Part shown: in pieces, positions 1-9,720 of the stretch | How the letters are laid out: every line of letters starts with the position of its first letter | Numbering within the stretch: position 1 is the first letter of the stretch | Origin: Streptomyces chilikensis | Lineage (GTDB): Bacteria > Actinomycetota > Actinomycetes > Streptomycetales > Streptomycetaceae | DNA: 41,921 nucleotides | Direction of reading: 5' to 3' | Assembly (NCBI RefSeq): GCF_001642695.1 | Contig: NZ_LWCC02000005.1 | Location: 3,194,282 to 3,236,202, forward strand | The notes under the pieces: model-generated | Told to the model about the DNA's origin: nothing | The model's input: only the letters and a program-made list of their open reading frames with translations | The model's database searches: none | Translations under genes and position numbers: made by a program

Positions 1-82
1 GGCCGTGGCCGTGCGCGGCCGCGCGGCGCCGGGCGCCCTCCGCCCCGCGACGCCGGGGCCGTGCCGGCGAGGCCCCGCGGGG

Positions 83-538
83 TCAGGTCGCGCGGGCGAG
101 GTGCCCGTTCCGCGGGCGTTCGCGCCACAGCCGCAGCCCCGTGTCCACCAGCTCGACGTGGTCGAGGCCGGCGACCGCCGACAGCGGATGCCACGCCGCC
201 ATGTCCGTCGACCCGCCCACCTCGTGGCGCAGCGTCCCCCCGGTGATCCGCCCCTCGTACACCACCCGCAGCCCGTGGAAGTCGGCACGCGCCCCCAGCC
301 GCCGGGGGTAGGAGCGGCGGACCGAGTCCACACCGAGGAGGGCCACCGGCTCGACGGCGTAGCCGGTCTCCTCCTCCACCTCCCGCACCACCGTGTCGTA
401 GGGATCCTCGCCGTGGTCCATGCCGCCACCCGGCAACGTCCACCGCCTGGTGCCGTCACCCGCGACCCAGCGCGCCAGCAGCACCTGCTCGTCCCGCACG
501 CAGACGGCGTAGGCCGCCACCCTCAACTCCTCATGCAT
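83..538 (-). CDS. Nudix hydrolase
   Basis: A 151-residue single-domain Nudix protein, of the family that hydrolyses nucleoside diphosphates linked to another moiety; the substrate cannot be read from sequence. The Nudix box spans about residues 38-60, running from GGGMDHGE to REVEEETGY, and fits the pattern G-x5-E-x7-REV-x-EE-x-G with the metal-binding glutamates intact. The short beta-strand start and the RRWTLPGGG stretch before the box are typical. The ATG start at 538 has no Shine-Dalgarno, but a TAACGT element ends 6 bases upstream, so translation is probably leaderless. It is transcribed away from the secreted protease gene. The 82 bases beyond its stop to the window edge show no supported gene. 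Confidence 0.9.
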   Translation of the reverse strand: MHEELRVAAYAVCVRDEQVLLARWVAGDGTRRWTLPGGGMDHGEDPYDTVVREVEEETGYAVEPVALLGVDSVRRSYPRRLGARADFHGLRVVYEGRITGGTLRHEVGGSTDMAAWHPLSAVAGLDHVELVDTGLRLWRERPRNGHLARAT

Positions 539-544
539 ACCCAG

Positions 545-550
545 ACGTTA
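545..550 (-). promoter_or_regulatory. -10 element of the Nudix gene, leaderless arrangement
   Basis: On the minus strand TAACGT is followed by 6 bases and then the ATG. This puts the expected transcription start at the A of the start codon. No convincing -35 hexamer is visible 17-18 bases upstream. Confidence 0.4.
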
Positions 551-664
551 CGGCAGGCGCGGCGGGAGGTCCGCCCGGTCGGCGCGACGCGGACGGCGAA
601 CGGACCACCGCCCACGACACGCCGGGCGGTCACCATGCCGTCACACCCGACACGCAAGTCACAG

Positions 665-768
665 GCCATGGCGGGATTACGCCATGGCAGCAATACGCCT
701 CGGACAACTCTCCCCAAACTCCGGACTCATAGGCAAAGCTGAGCGGTCATCCGGACCATTTTTCCGGA
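665..768. promoter_or_regulatory. Palindrome cluster upstream of the secreted protease
   Basis: The 301-base gap between the divergent Nudix and protease genes holds two copies of the 8-base palindrome GCCATGGC (665-672 and 681-688) separated by 8 bases. It also holds three copies of the palindrome TCCGGA (720-725, 750-755, 763-768). They are arranged like paired operator sites in the region where the protease promoter must lie. An imperfect GC-rich hairpin (about 779-799) follows within the likely 5' leader. No regulator is encoded next to it. Confidence 0.35.
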
Positions 769-839
769 CGTCGGCGATCCCGGGCGGTTCCGCCCCGGGT
801 GACGCCCTCCTCACTTTCCTTCACTCGCAAGGGAAACCG

Positions 840-3800
840 ATGACCTCTCATTCCGAGCGCACCCAGATATCGGGCGCCAGACGTGCGGCACGGATCGCCG
901 TCGCCGCGGGTCTGGTGGCGGCGCTCTCCGCGGCCGGGCCGATCCCCATGGCCCTCGCCGCCGAGGCGGCCCCCGCGGCCGACCAGCCCGCCCCGGGCAA
1001 GTCGGCGCACGACAAGCTGGGTTCGGAAGACGCCGAACTCCTCGCCGAGGCCAAGGCCGACGGCGAGAAGAACGTCACCATGATGGTGATCACCGAGCCG
1101 GGCCGGACCGAGAAGGTCGCCGAGCAGCTCGACGCCGTCAAGGGCGCCACCGTGGGCAGGACCTACGACAAGCTCGGCTACGTCCGGGCCACGCTCCCCA
1201 CCGGCAAGGCGGAGGCCGCCATCGCGGCCGCGGCCAAGCTCTCCTCCGTCCAGGGCATCGACCTGGACAAGGAGATCAAGCTGGACGACCCGCGTCCGGA
1301 CGCCGGCAGGAAGGGCTCCGCCTCCTCGGCGGCCACCGCCTACCCGGCCCCGAACGCGAGCACCCCGGCGAAGAACCCGTACAACCCGTCCCACGAGACG
1401 GGCGCCGTCGACTTCGTGAAGCAGAACCCGAAGGCCGACGGCCGCGGCGTCACCATCGGCGTCCTGGACTCCGGCGTGGACCTGGGCCACCCGGCGCTCC
1501 AGAAGACCACCACCGGCGAGCGCAAGATCGTCGACTGGGTGACCGCCACCGACCCGGTCAAGGACGGCGACCTCACGTGGCGCCGGATGACCCTCCCGGT
1601 CACCGGCCCGACCTTCACGGTGTCCGCGCAGCCGCAGGGCTCGCAGACGTTCACCGCGCCCGCGGGGTCCTACAAGTTCAACTACTTCGCCGAGTCGGCC
1701 ACCACGGGCGGCGACATGGCGGGGGACCTGAACCGCGACGGTGACACCACCGACATCTGGGGCGTCCTCTACGACGCCGCCGCCGGCACCATGACGGTGG
1801 ACCTCGACGACGACCTGGACTTCACCGACGAGACGGCCATGAAGCCGTACAAGGACGGCTTCCAGACCGGCTACTTCGGCACCGACAACCCGGACACCCA
1901 GGTGGTCGAGCGGATCCCGTTCGTCGCGGAGATCCGCAAGGACGTGGTCTACAACGCGGCCGGTGACAAGGCCGACTACGTCAACATCGGCGTCATCGAG
2001 TCCACGCACGGCACGCACGTCGCCGGCATCACCGCGGCCAACGGCCTGTTCGGCGGCAGGATGAACGGCGCCGCCCCCGGCGCCAAGGTCGTCTCCTCCC
2101 GCGCCTGCACCTGGTCCGGCGGCTGCACCGCCGTCGCCCTCACCGAGGGCATGATGGACCTGGTGGTCAACCGCGGCGTCGACATCGTCAACATGTCGAT
2201 CGGCGGCCTCCCGGCGCTGAACAACGGCGACAACGACCGCTCACGGCTCTACACGCGCCTCATCGACGAGTACGGCGTCCAGCTGGTGATCTCCGCGGGC
2301 AACTCCGGCCCCGGCGTCAACACCATCGGCGACCCCGCCCTCTCCGACAAGGTCATCTCGGTCGGCGCCACCATCTCCAAGGAGACCTGGGCCGCCAACT
2401 ACGGCTCGGTCGTGGAGAAGTCCTACGCGATGATGCCGTTCTCCTCGCGCGGTCCGCGTGAGGACGGCGGTTTCACGCCGACCCTCTCCGCCCCGGGCGC
2501 GGCGATCAACACCAGCCAGACCTGGACCCCCGGCGGCCCGGTCGCCGAGGCGGGCTACGCGCTGCCGGCCGGCTACTCCATGCTGCAGGGCACCTCGATG
2601 GCCTCCCCGCAGGCCGCCGGCGCGTCCGCGCTGCTGATCAGCGCCGCCAAGCAGAAGAAGATCGACCTCACCCCGGCGAAGCTGCGCACCGCGCTGACCT
2701 CGACGGCGAACCAGATCCCCGGTGTCCAGGCCTACGAGCAGGGCGCCGGTCTGATCGACATCGTCGACGCCTGGGACTCCATCAAGGACAACGCCAAGGC
2801 CCACGAGTACACGGTGAAGACCCCCGTCGACACCAACATCGACTGGGCGCTGGCCGAGCCGGGCTTCGGCACCGGCCTGTACGACCGCGAGGGCGGCATC
2901 GAGGTCGGCGAGCGCAAGGTGTACGACGTCGTCGTCACCCGCACCTCCGGTTCCAGGGCGAGCGTGCTGCACAAGCTGTCGCTGAAGAACAACCACGGCC
3001 GCACCTTCGACATCGTCGGCAGCGAGCTGGTCGTCCTCCCGCTGAACAAGCCGGTCACCGTCAAGGTCGCCGCCAAGCCCGGCTCGCTGGGCATGCACAG
3101 CGCGATCCTCGAGGTGAACGACCCGTTCACCGAGGGCGTCGACAAGCAGATCATGACCTCCGTGATCGCCGCGTCCGAGCTGAAGCACTCCTTCTCGGCC
3201 GAGGGCACCGTCCAGCGGAACAGCCACAAGTCCTACTTCGTGACCGTTCCCGAGGGCGCCACCTCCCTGGAGGTCGCGCTCGGCGGTCTCGCCGAGGGCA
3301 GCCAGACCCGCTTCATCTCGATCCACCCGTACGGCGTGCCGTCGGACCCGACGTCGACCGTCAACTGCTACCCGAACTACGCGGGCGGCACCGGTGGCTG
3401 CAAGCCGGAGGCGCGCTTCTACGCGCCCACCCCGGGCGTGTGGGAGATCGAGGTCGAGTCCCGGCGCACCTCGCCACTGCTGAACAACCCCTACGAGCTC
3501 GACGTCACCGTCCTCGGTGCCACGTTCGAGCCGGAGACCCTCACCATCCCCGAGGCCAAGGTCGGCGAGCCGGCCGCTGCCGAGTGGACGGTCGAGAACA
3601 AGTTCGCGGGCTTCGACGGCAAGCTGGTCGGCGGACCGCTCGGCTCCTCCAAGTCGGACCGCCCGACCATCGCCAACAAGGAGACCCACACCTTCACCGT
3701 CGAGGTGCCCGCGGGCGCCGACGCGCTGAACGTGGCCATCGGCAACGTCTCCAACACCGCCTCGGACCTGGACCTCGACGTCTACTACGAGGACGGCGCG

Positions 3801-4145
3801 GAGCCGGTCAAGTCCTCCGCCGACGGTGACTCGGAGGAGTCGGTCTCCATCCCGAACCCGGCCGCGGGCACCTACACCGTCAAGGTCGTCGGCTACTCGG
3901 TCCCGGGTGACGCGACCCAGTACGACTACCTCGACGTGTTCTTCTCCGAGGCGCTCGGCACCGTCGCCGTCGACGGCGACGCGGTGAAGCTCGCCGAGGG
4001 CGCCAAGGCGTCCTTCTCCGGAGCCGTCACCGTCGCCGCGCAGGCTCCCGAGGGACGTGAGTTCTTCGGCGAGGTCCAGCTCGTCAACGGCAACGGCACC
4101 CCGGCCGGCGTCGGCAGCGTGAAGATCGGCAGCGTCGTGGAGTAG
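840..4145 (+). CDS. Secreted S8 (subtilisin-like) serine peptidase
   Basis: An exported protease of 1101 residues. A Sec-type signal lies at residues 1 to about 40: a basic stretch RRAAR, a hydrophobic core, and a likely cut after MALA. An inhibitor-I9-like prosegment covers about 75-150. The S8 catalytic domain follows, with Asp210 in VLDSGVD, His390 in STHGTHVAG, oxyanion Asn488 in SAGNSGPG and Ser586 in GTSMASPQ. About 180 residues separate Asp and His, against about 32 in subtilisin, so this carries a large insertion as tripeptidyl-peptidase-II-type members do. About 400 residues after the catalytic domain are beta-rich and include a PPC-like pre-peptidase domain near the end. The ATG at 840 is chosen because it follows AAGGGA and begins the signal peptide; an in-frame start 52 codons upstream would bury the signal. 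It probably digests extracellular protein. Confidence 0.93.
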   Translation: MTSHSERTQISGARRAARIAVAAGLVAALSAAGPIPMALAAEAAPAADQPAPGKSAHDKLGSEDAELLAEAKADGEKNVTMMVITEPGRTEKVAEQLDAVKGATVGRTYDKLGYVRATLPTGKAEAAIAAAAKLSSVQGIDLDKEIKLDDPRPDAGRKGSASSAATAYPAPNASTPAKNPYNPSHETGAVDFVKQNPKADGRGVTIGVLDSGVDLGHPALQKTTTGERKIVDWVTATDPVKDGDLTWRRMTLPVTGPTFTVSAQPQGSQTFTAPAGSYKFNYFAESATTGGDMAGDLNRDGDTTDIWGVLYDAAAGTMTVDLDDDLDFTDETAMKPYKDGFQTGYFGTDNPDTQVVERIPFVAEIRKDVVYNAAGDKADYVNIGVIESTHGTHVAGITAANGLFGGRMNGAAPGAKVVSSRACTWSGGCTAVALTEGMMDLVVNRGVDIVNMSIGGLPALNNGDNDRSRLYTRLIDEYGVQLVISAGNSGPGVNTIGDPALSDKVISVGATISKETWAANYGSVVEKSYAMMPFSSRGPREDGGFTPTLSAPGAAINTSQTWTPGGPVAEAGYALPAGYSMLQGTSMASPQAAGASALLISAAKQKKIDLTPAKLRTALTSTANQIPGVQAYEQGAGLIDIVDAWDSIKDNAKAHEYTVKTPVDTNIDWALAEPGFGTGLYDREGGIEVGERKVYDVVVTRTSGSRASVLHKLSLKNNHGRTFDIVGSELVVLPLNKPVTVKVAAKPGSLGMHSAILEVNDPFTEGVDKQIMTSVIAASELKHSFSAEGTVQRNSHKSYFVTVPEGATSLEVALGGLAEGSQTRFISIHPYGVPSDPTSTVNCYPNYAGGTGGCKPEARFYAPTPGVWEIEVESRRTSPLLNNPYELDVTVLGATFEPETLTIPEAKVGEPAAAEWTVENKFAGFDGKLVGGPLGSSKSDRPTIANKETHTFTVEVPAGADALNVAIGNVSNTASDLDLDVYYEDGAEPVKSSADGDSEESVSIPNPAAGTYTVKVVGYSVPGDATQYDYLDVFFSEALGTVAVDGDAVKLAEGAKASFSGAVTVAAQAPEGREFFGEVQLVNGNGTPAGVGSVKIGSVVE

Positions 4146-4163
4146 TCCACGGCCGGCGATCGA

Positions 4164-4204
4164 GGGGCGGGCGTCCGGGAACGGGCGCCCGCCCCGTGCT
4201 TTTC
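4164..4204 (+). terminator. Terminator of the secreted protease gene
   Basis: A 14-bp GC-rich stem (4164-4177 with 4182-4195, one U-G wobble) has a GGAA loop and is followed by GTGCTTTT. It starts 18 bases after the protease stop codon. Confidence 0.8.
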
Positions 4205-4240
4205 CGGGGGCACCTTCCCGGGGCATCTTCCCGGGGCACC
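4202..4240. repeat. Three tandem 13-bp repeats
   Basis: Three near-identical units (TTCCGGGGGCACC, TTCCCGGGGCATC, TTCCCGGGGCACC) lie head to tail. They fall between the protease terminator and the stop codon of the convergent membrane-protein gene. More CCCGGG-rich sequence follows to about 4262. Confidence 0.75.
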
Positions 4241-4251
4241 CGGGTCCCGGG

Positions 4252-4977
4252 TCACCCGGGCGGGCAGGCCCGTCCGTCCGCACCGGGCCCCGCGGCGTCC
4301 AGCTCCTCGCGCTCGGCGGCGAGGCCGTCGCCCGTGACCCACCGGTCCTCCCCGGGGCCCTTGACGACCAGGGCCCGCGTGCCGGGCCGCAGGTCCTCCC
4401 GGGCGTCCTCGGGGAGCACCGCCACGGCGGTGGGCGCGTCCGCGGCGTCCTGCCGCGGCCTCCAGTACCGCTCGGCCTCCAGCACCACCCGCACGTGGCC
4501 CTCGGCCAGCGGCCGGACGCTCACCACCGTGCCCTCGACGGCCAGGCTCGCGCAGGCGGCGCCCGGCCGGCCGGAGGGCGAGGCGGGCACGGCGGCCTTC
4601 TCGTCGGCCTGCCCGCCGGCCTCCGGCGCCGCTTTGGCCGCGTCCGCCGAGGAACCGGAGCTCACTCCGCCCACCGCGCCGGCGTACATCACCCCCGTGA
4701 ACGCGGCCGCCGCCGTGGCCAGCCCGGCGGCCCACACCAGGGCGGCCCTCCGCCGCGCGCGGCGGCGCGGGACCGCGGCGACGGGCCGGAGCGGCACGGG
4801 GGCGGGCGCGTCCGCGAGCGTGTCGCCGATGTCCCGCAGCGCACCGCCGATGAGCCGCACGTCCGCCAGCGCCGCCTCGTGGGCGGCGCGCGCGGCGGGG
4901 TCCGCGTCCGGCGGCGGGGGGTCCCCGTTCAGCACCGCGGCCAGCGGATCGTCCTCGTACCCGGCGGGCATCCTCAC
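4252..4977 (-). CDS. Membrane protein, possible anti-sigma partner of the adjacent ECF factor
   Basis: A 241-residue protein with a soluble N-terminal part (1 to about 70), an Arg-rich stretch PRRRARRRA, one transmembrane segment (about 78-100), and an Ala/Gly-rich exported part with a small domain (about 138-215). The topology and the position directly after an ECF sigma gene are what one expects of a sigma-regulating membrane protein. However, I see no ZAS zinc motif (HxxxCxxC), so the anti-sigma role is inferred from context. The GTG at 4977 overlaps the frame-restored sigma stop as GTGA, a classic coupling arrangement; an ATG two codons later (4971) is the alternative start. If the sigma gene is truly frameshifted, ribosomes stop at 5039 and this coupling is lost. 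Confidence 0.75.
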   Translation of the reverse strand: MRMPAGYEDDPLAAVLNGDPPPPDADPAARAAHEAALADVRLIGGALRDIGDTLADAPAPVPLRPVAAVPRRRARRRAALVWAAGLATAAAAFTGVMYAGAVGGVSSGSSADAAKAAPEAGGQADEKAAVPASPSGRPGAACASLAVEGTVVSVRPLAEGHVRVVLEAERYWRPRQDAADAPTAVAVLPEDAREDLRPGTRALVVKGPGEDRWVTGDGLAAEREELDAAGPGADGRACPPG

Positions 4978-5512
4978 ACCACCTCGTCCTCGTGCAGACG
5001 GGCGCGCAGCGCCCGCACCGCGCTGTGCAGCCGGCTCTTCACGGTGCCCTCCGGCACCCCCAGCTCCGCCGCGATGTCCCGGACCGCCAGATCGGCGTAG
5101 AACCGCAGGGCAGGGCCACCACCTGCCGCTGCGCGTCGGTCAGCTCGTCCAGACCGTGCGCCACGGACAGCTGCAGCACGCTGGACTCCTCGCCGGACGG
5201 CTGCTCGGCCGGCCGCAAGGAGGCCAGGCGCTCACCGACCCGCTCCTGGCGGCGGCGCGCGCGGTGCCAGTCCATCGCCCAGTTGGACGCCACCACGGCG
5301 GCCCACGCGGACACGTCCCGCGGGGCCTCCTTGCCGGCGGCGGCCCGCTCCAGCAGCCGCAGCCGCACGTGCTGGACCCCGTCCGCCAGGTCGGCCTGCG
5401 GCACCCCGCCGAGCGCCAGCACCGCCCGCACCCGCCGCTCCTGCCCAGGCTCCAGCGGATCGGCGGGGTCCGCCCCCGCCGCGCCCTTGAACCGCACCCG
5501 TCCGCGCAGCAC
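4974..5512 (-). pseudogene. ECF-type RNA polymerase sigma factor, frameshifted
   Basis: The uninterrupted frame starts at GTG 5512, 4 bases after a good ribosome site (GGGAGGGG), and encodes sigma region 2 (about residues 40-95: ADLADGVQHVRLRLLE, then AWAAVVASNWAMDWHRARRR). It ends early at 5039 after 157 residues with a scrambled tail. The cause is visible. The plus strand reads CAGGGCAGGG at 5106-5115, a 5-bp tandem duplication. Removing one copy restores a region 4 with a helix-turn-helix (VRDIAAELGVPEGTVKSRL) and a stop at 4974-4976 that overlaps the next gene by 4 bases. As written, the protein lacks the -35-binding helix and should not direct transcription. Possible explanations are a real mutation, slippage-based switching, or a sequencing error. 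Confidence 0.85.
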
Positions 5513-6866
<1,354 letters not shown>

Positions 6867-6897
6867 CGGAACACCGTTCCCCGCGGCGCGTCGCACA

Positions 6898-6925
6898 GGG
6901 CGGTCACCCTCACGGGTGACCGCCC
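6898..6925 (+). terminator. Terminator of asd
   Basis: A perfect 12-bp stem (6898-6909 with 6914-6925) with a TCAC loop lies 31 bases after the asd stop. There is no long T-tract, which is normal for high-GC actinobacteria. Confidence 0.8.
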
Positions 6926-7053
6926 CGCGTCGTTTCCCGGGGTCGTCCACAGGCGGTTCGCCCGGTTCGTCCACAGGCCGGGGAACCTGATCGCACGGAG
7001 CGCGGGCCCCGTGGAAGGATGGCGCAACCTACGCACAACGAGGAGATGACCGC

Positions 7054-9630
7054 GTGCCTGGCACCAATCTGACCCGCGAAGAGGCACAGCAGCGGGCCGA
7101 GCTGCTCACCGTCGACTCGTACGAGATCGAACTCGACATCTCCGGCGCTCCGGAGGGGGAGAGGACCTACCGGTCCGTCACCACGGTGCGCTTCACGTCC
7201 GCCCGGGACGGGGAGTCCTTCATCGATCTGGTCGCCCCCACCGTCCACGAGGTGACCCTCAACGGCGACGCGCTGGACCCGGCAGAGGTGTTCCAGGACT
7301 CGCGGATCGCGCTGCCCGGCCTTCTCGAGGGGCCGAACGTGCTGCGCGTCGTCGCGGACTGCGCCTACACCAACACGGGCGAGGGCCTGCACCGCTTCGT
7401 CGACCCGGTCGACGAGCAGACCTACCTGTACACCCAGTTCGAGGTGCCGGACGCCCGCCGCGTCTTCGCCTCGTTCGAGCAGCCCGACCTGAAGGCGACC
7501 TTCCGGTTCACCGTGAAGGCCCCCGCCGGCTGGAGCGTGATCTCCAACTCGCCGACCCCGGAGCCCGGGAACGGGGTCTGGGCCTTCGAGCCGACCCCGC
7601 GCATCTCGACGTACATCACGGCGCTGATCGCCGGCCCGTACCACTCGGTGCACAGCACCTACGAGAAGGACGGCCGGACGGTCCCGCTCGGCATCTACTG
7701 CCGCCCCTCCCTGGCCGAGCACCTCGACTCCGACCACATCTTCGAGGTCACCCGCCTCGGCTTCGACTGGTTCGAGGAGAAGTTCGACCACCCGTACCCG
7801 TTCGCCAAGTACGACCAGCTCTTCGTGCCGGAGTTCAACGCCGGCGCCATGGAGAACGCGGGCGCGGTCACCATCCGCGACCAGTACGTCTTCCGCTCCA
7901 AGGTCACCGACGCCGCGTACGAGCGCCGCGCCGAGACCATCCTCCACGAGCTCGCCCACATGTGGTTCGGCGACCTGGTCACCATGGAGTGGTGGAACGA
8001 CCTCTGGCTGAACGAGTCGTTCGCCACCTACACCTCGGTCGCCTGCCAGGCCGCCGCCCCCGGCTCCCGCTGGCCGCACGCCTGGACCACGTTCGCCAAC
8101 TCCGAGAAGACCTGGGCCTACCGGCAGGACCAGCTGCCGTCCACCCACCCGATCATGGCGGACATCCGCGACCTCGAAGACGTCATGGTCAACTTCGACG
8201 GCATCACCTACGCCAAGGGCGCCAGCGTCCTCAAGCAACTGGTGGCGTACGTCGGCGAGGACGAGTTCTTCCGCGGCGTGCAGGCCTACTTCAAGCGTCA
8301 CGCCTTCGGCAACACGCGCCTGCCCGACCTGCTGGGCGCGCTGGAGGAGACCTCCGGCCGCGACCTGAGGAACTGGTCGACGAAGTGGCTGGAGACGGCC
8401 GGCATCAACATCCTCCGCCCGGAGATCGAGACCGACGGGGCGGGCGCCGTCACCTCCTTCGCCGTCCGCCAGGAGGCCCCCGCGCTGCCCGCCGGCGCCA
8501 AGGGCGAGGCGCTGCTGCGCCCGCACCGCATCGCGATCGGCCTCTACGACCTCGACTCCGCCACCGGGAAGCTGGTGCGCTCCGAGCGGCTGGAGCTGGA
8601 CGTCGACGGCGAGCTCACCGCCGTCCCGCAGCTCACCGGCAGGGCCCTCCCGGACGTGGTCCTGCTCAACGACGACGACCTGTCCTACGCCAAGGTCCGC
8701 CTCGACGAGCGGTCGCTGGCCTTCGTCACCGAGCACCTCGGCGACTTCGAGTCCTCCCTGCCGCGTGCCCTGTGCTGGGCGTCCGCCTGGGACATGACCC
8801 GTGACGGCGAGCTCGCCACCCGCGACTACCTGGAGCTGGTGCTCTCCTCCATCGCCAAGGAGTCCGACATCGGCGTGGTGCAGTCCCTGCACCGGCAGGT
8901 GAAGCTGGCGCTGGAGCTGTACGCGGCCCCCGCCGACCGGGACGCGCTGCTGGCCCGCTGGACCGACGCCACGCTGGCCCACCTGCGGTCCGCCGAGCCG
9001 GGCAGCGACCACCAGCTCGCCTGGGCGCGCGCCTTCGCCGACGCCGCCCGCACCCCCGAGCAGCTCGACCTGCTGGAGGCGCTGCTCACCGGGTCGAAGA
9101 GCCTCGACGGCCTCGCCGTCGACGCCGAGCTGCGCTGGGCCCTGGTCCAGCGCCTCGCGGCGACCGGCCGGTTCGACGAGGCGGAGATCGCCGCCGAGTA
9201 CGAGCGCGACCGCACCGCGGCCGGCGAGCGGCACGCCGCCACCGCCCGCGCGGCCCGCCCGACCCCGGAGGCCAAGGCGGAGGCGTGGGCCGCCGTCGTG
9301 GAGTCCGACAAGCTGCCGAACGCGGTCCAGGAGGCCGTGATCGCGGGCTTCGTCCAGACCGAGCAGCGGGAACTGCTGGCGCCGTACACGGCGAAGTACT
9401 TCGAGGCGCTGAAGGGCGTCTGGGAGTCCCGCTCCTTCGAGCTGGCCTCGCAGATCGCGGTGGGCCTCTACCCGGGCATCCAGGTCTCCGAGGACACCCT
9501 CGCCCGCACCGATGCGTGGCTGGACTCCGCGGAGCCGGTCGCGGCCCTGCGCCGCATCGTCACCGAGTGCCGCGCGGGCGTCGAGCGCGCGCTGCGCGCA
9601 CAGGCCGCCGACGAGGCCGCGGCGAAGTAA
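7054..9630 (+). CDS. pepN: Aminopeptidase N (M1 family)
   Basis: A zinc metallo-aminopeptidase of 858 residues that removes N-terminal amino acids from peptides in the cytoplasm, downstream of Clp-type proteolysis. The N-terminal beta domain is followed by the exopeptidase motif GAMEN (264-268) and the zinc site HELAH (298-302) with Glu321 in NESF, giving HExxH-x18-E. A long helical ERAP1-like C-terminal domain covers about 540-850. The GTG start follows AGGAG (7041-7045). No signal peptide is seen. It points towards a paralog on the other strand and the two share one terminator hairpin between them. Confidence 0.96.
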   Translation: MPGTNLTREEAQQRAELLTVDSYEIELDISGAPEGERTYRSVTTVRFTSARDGESFIDLVAPTVHEVTLNGDALDPAEVFQDSRIALPGLLEGPNVLRVVADCAYTNTGEGLHRFVDPVDEQTYLYTQFEVPDARRVFASFEQPDLKATFRFTVKAPAGWSVISNSPTPEPGNGVWAFEPTPRISTYITALIAGPYHSVHSTYEKDGRTVPLGIYCRPSLAEHLDSDHIFEVTRLGFDWFEEKFDHPYPFAKYDQLFVPEFNAGAMENAGAVTIRDQYVFRSKVTDAAYERRAETILHELAHMWFGDLVTMEWWNDLWLNESFATYTSVACQAAAPGSRWPHAWTTFANSEKTWAYRQDQLPSTHPIMADIRDLEDVMVNFDGITYAKGASVLKQLVAYVGEDEFFRGVQAYFKRHAFGNTRLPDLLGALEETSGRDLRNWSTKWLETAGINILRPEIETDGAGAVTSFAVRQEAPALPAGAKGEALLRPHRIAIGLYDLDSATGKLVRSERLELDVDGELTAVPQLTGRALPDVVLLNDDDLSYAKVRLDERSLAFVTEHLGDFESSLPRALCWASAWDMTRDGELATRDYLELVLSSIAKESDIGVVQSLHRQVKLALELYAAPADRDALLARWTDATLAHLRSAEPGSDHQLAWARAFADAARTPEQLDLLEALLTGSKSLDGLAVDAELRWALVQRLAATGRFDEAEIAAEYERDRTAAGERHAATARAARPTPEAKAEAWAAVVESDKLPNAVQEAVIAGFVQTEQRELLAPYTAKYFEALKGVWESRSFELASQIAVGLYPGIQVSEDTLARTDAWLDSAEPVAALRRIVTECRAGVERALRAQAADEAAAK

Positions 9631-9639
9631 CACCTCCCC

Positions 9640-9664
9640 GGGGCGCCCGGTCGCCGGGCGCCCC
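9640..9664. terminator. Hairpin shared by the convergent aminopeptidase genes
   Basis: A perfect 11-bp stem (9640-9650 with 9654-9664) with a TCG loop lies 9 bases after the pepN stop. The pyrimidine-rich CTTCCTCTC follows on the plus strand; on the minus strand no T-run follows. The second aminopeptidase frame is still open when it reaches this hairpin. Confidence 0.75.
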
Positions 9665-9720
9665 CTTCCTCTCCCCCCGGCACGACCGCCGGACACGGAG
9701 GCCTCCGGGGGAGGGGCGGA

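Noticed and set aside
4252-4977. Zinc-binding (ZAS) anti-sigma factor
   Set aside because: The HxxxCxxC motif is absent; only gene position and single-helix topology suggest a sigma-linked role.
6910-9720. Open minus-strand frame continuing from the second aminopeptidase
   Set aside because: It is the antisense of pepN and has no domain of its own. The continuation exists because stops are rare in this frame of GC-rich coding DNA. Only the missing stop is kept as a finding.
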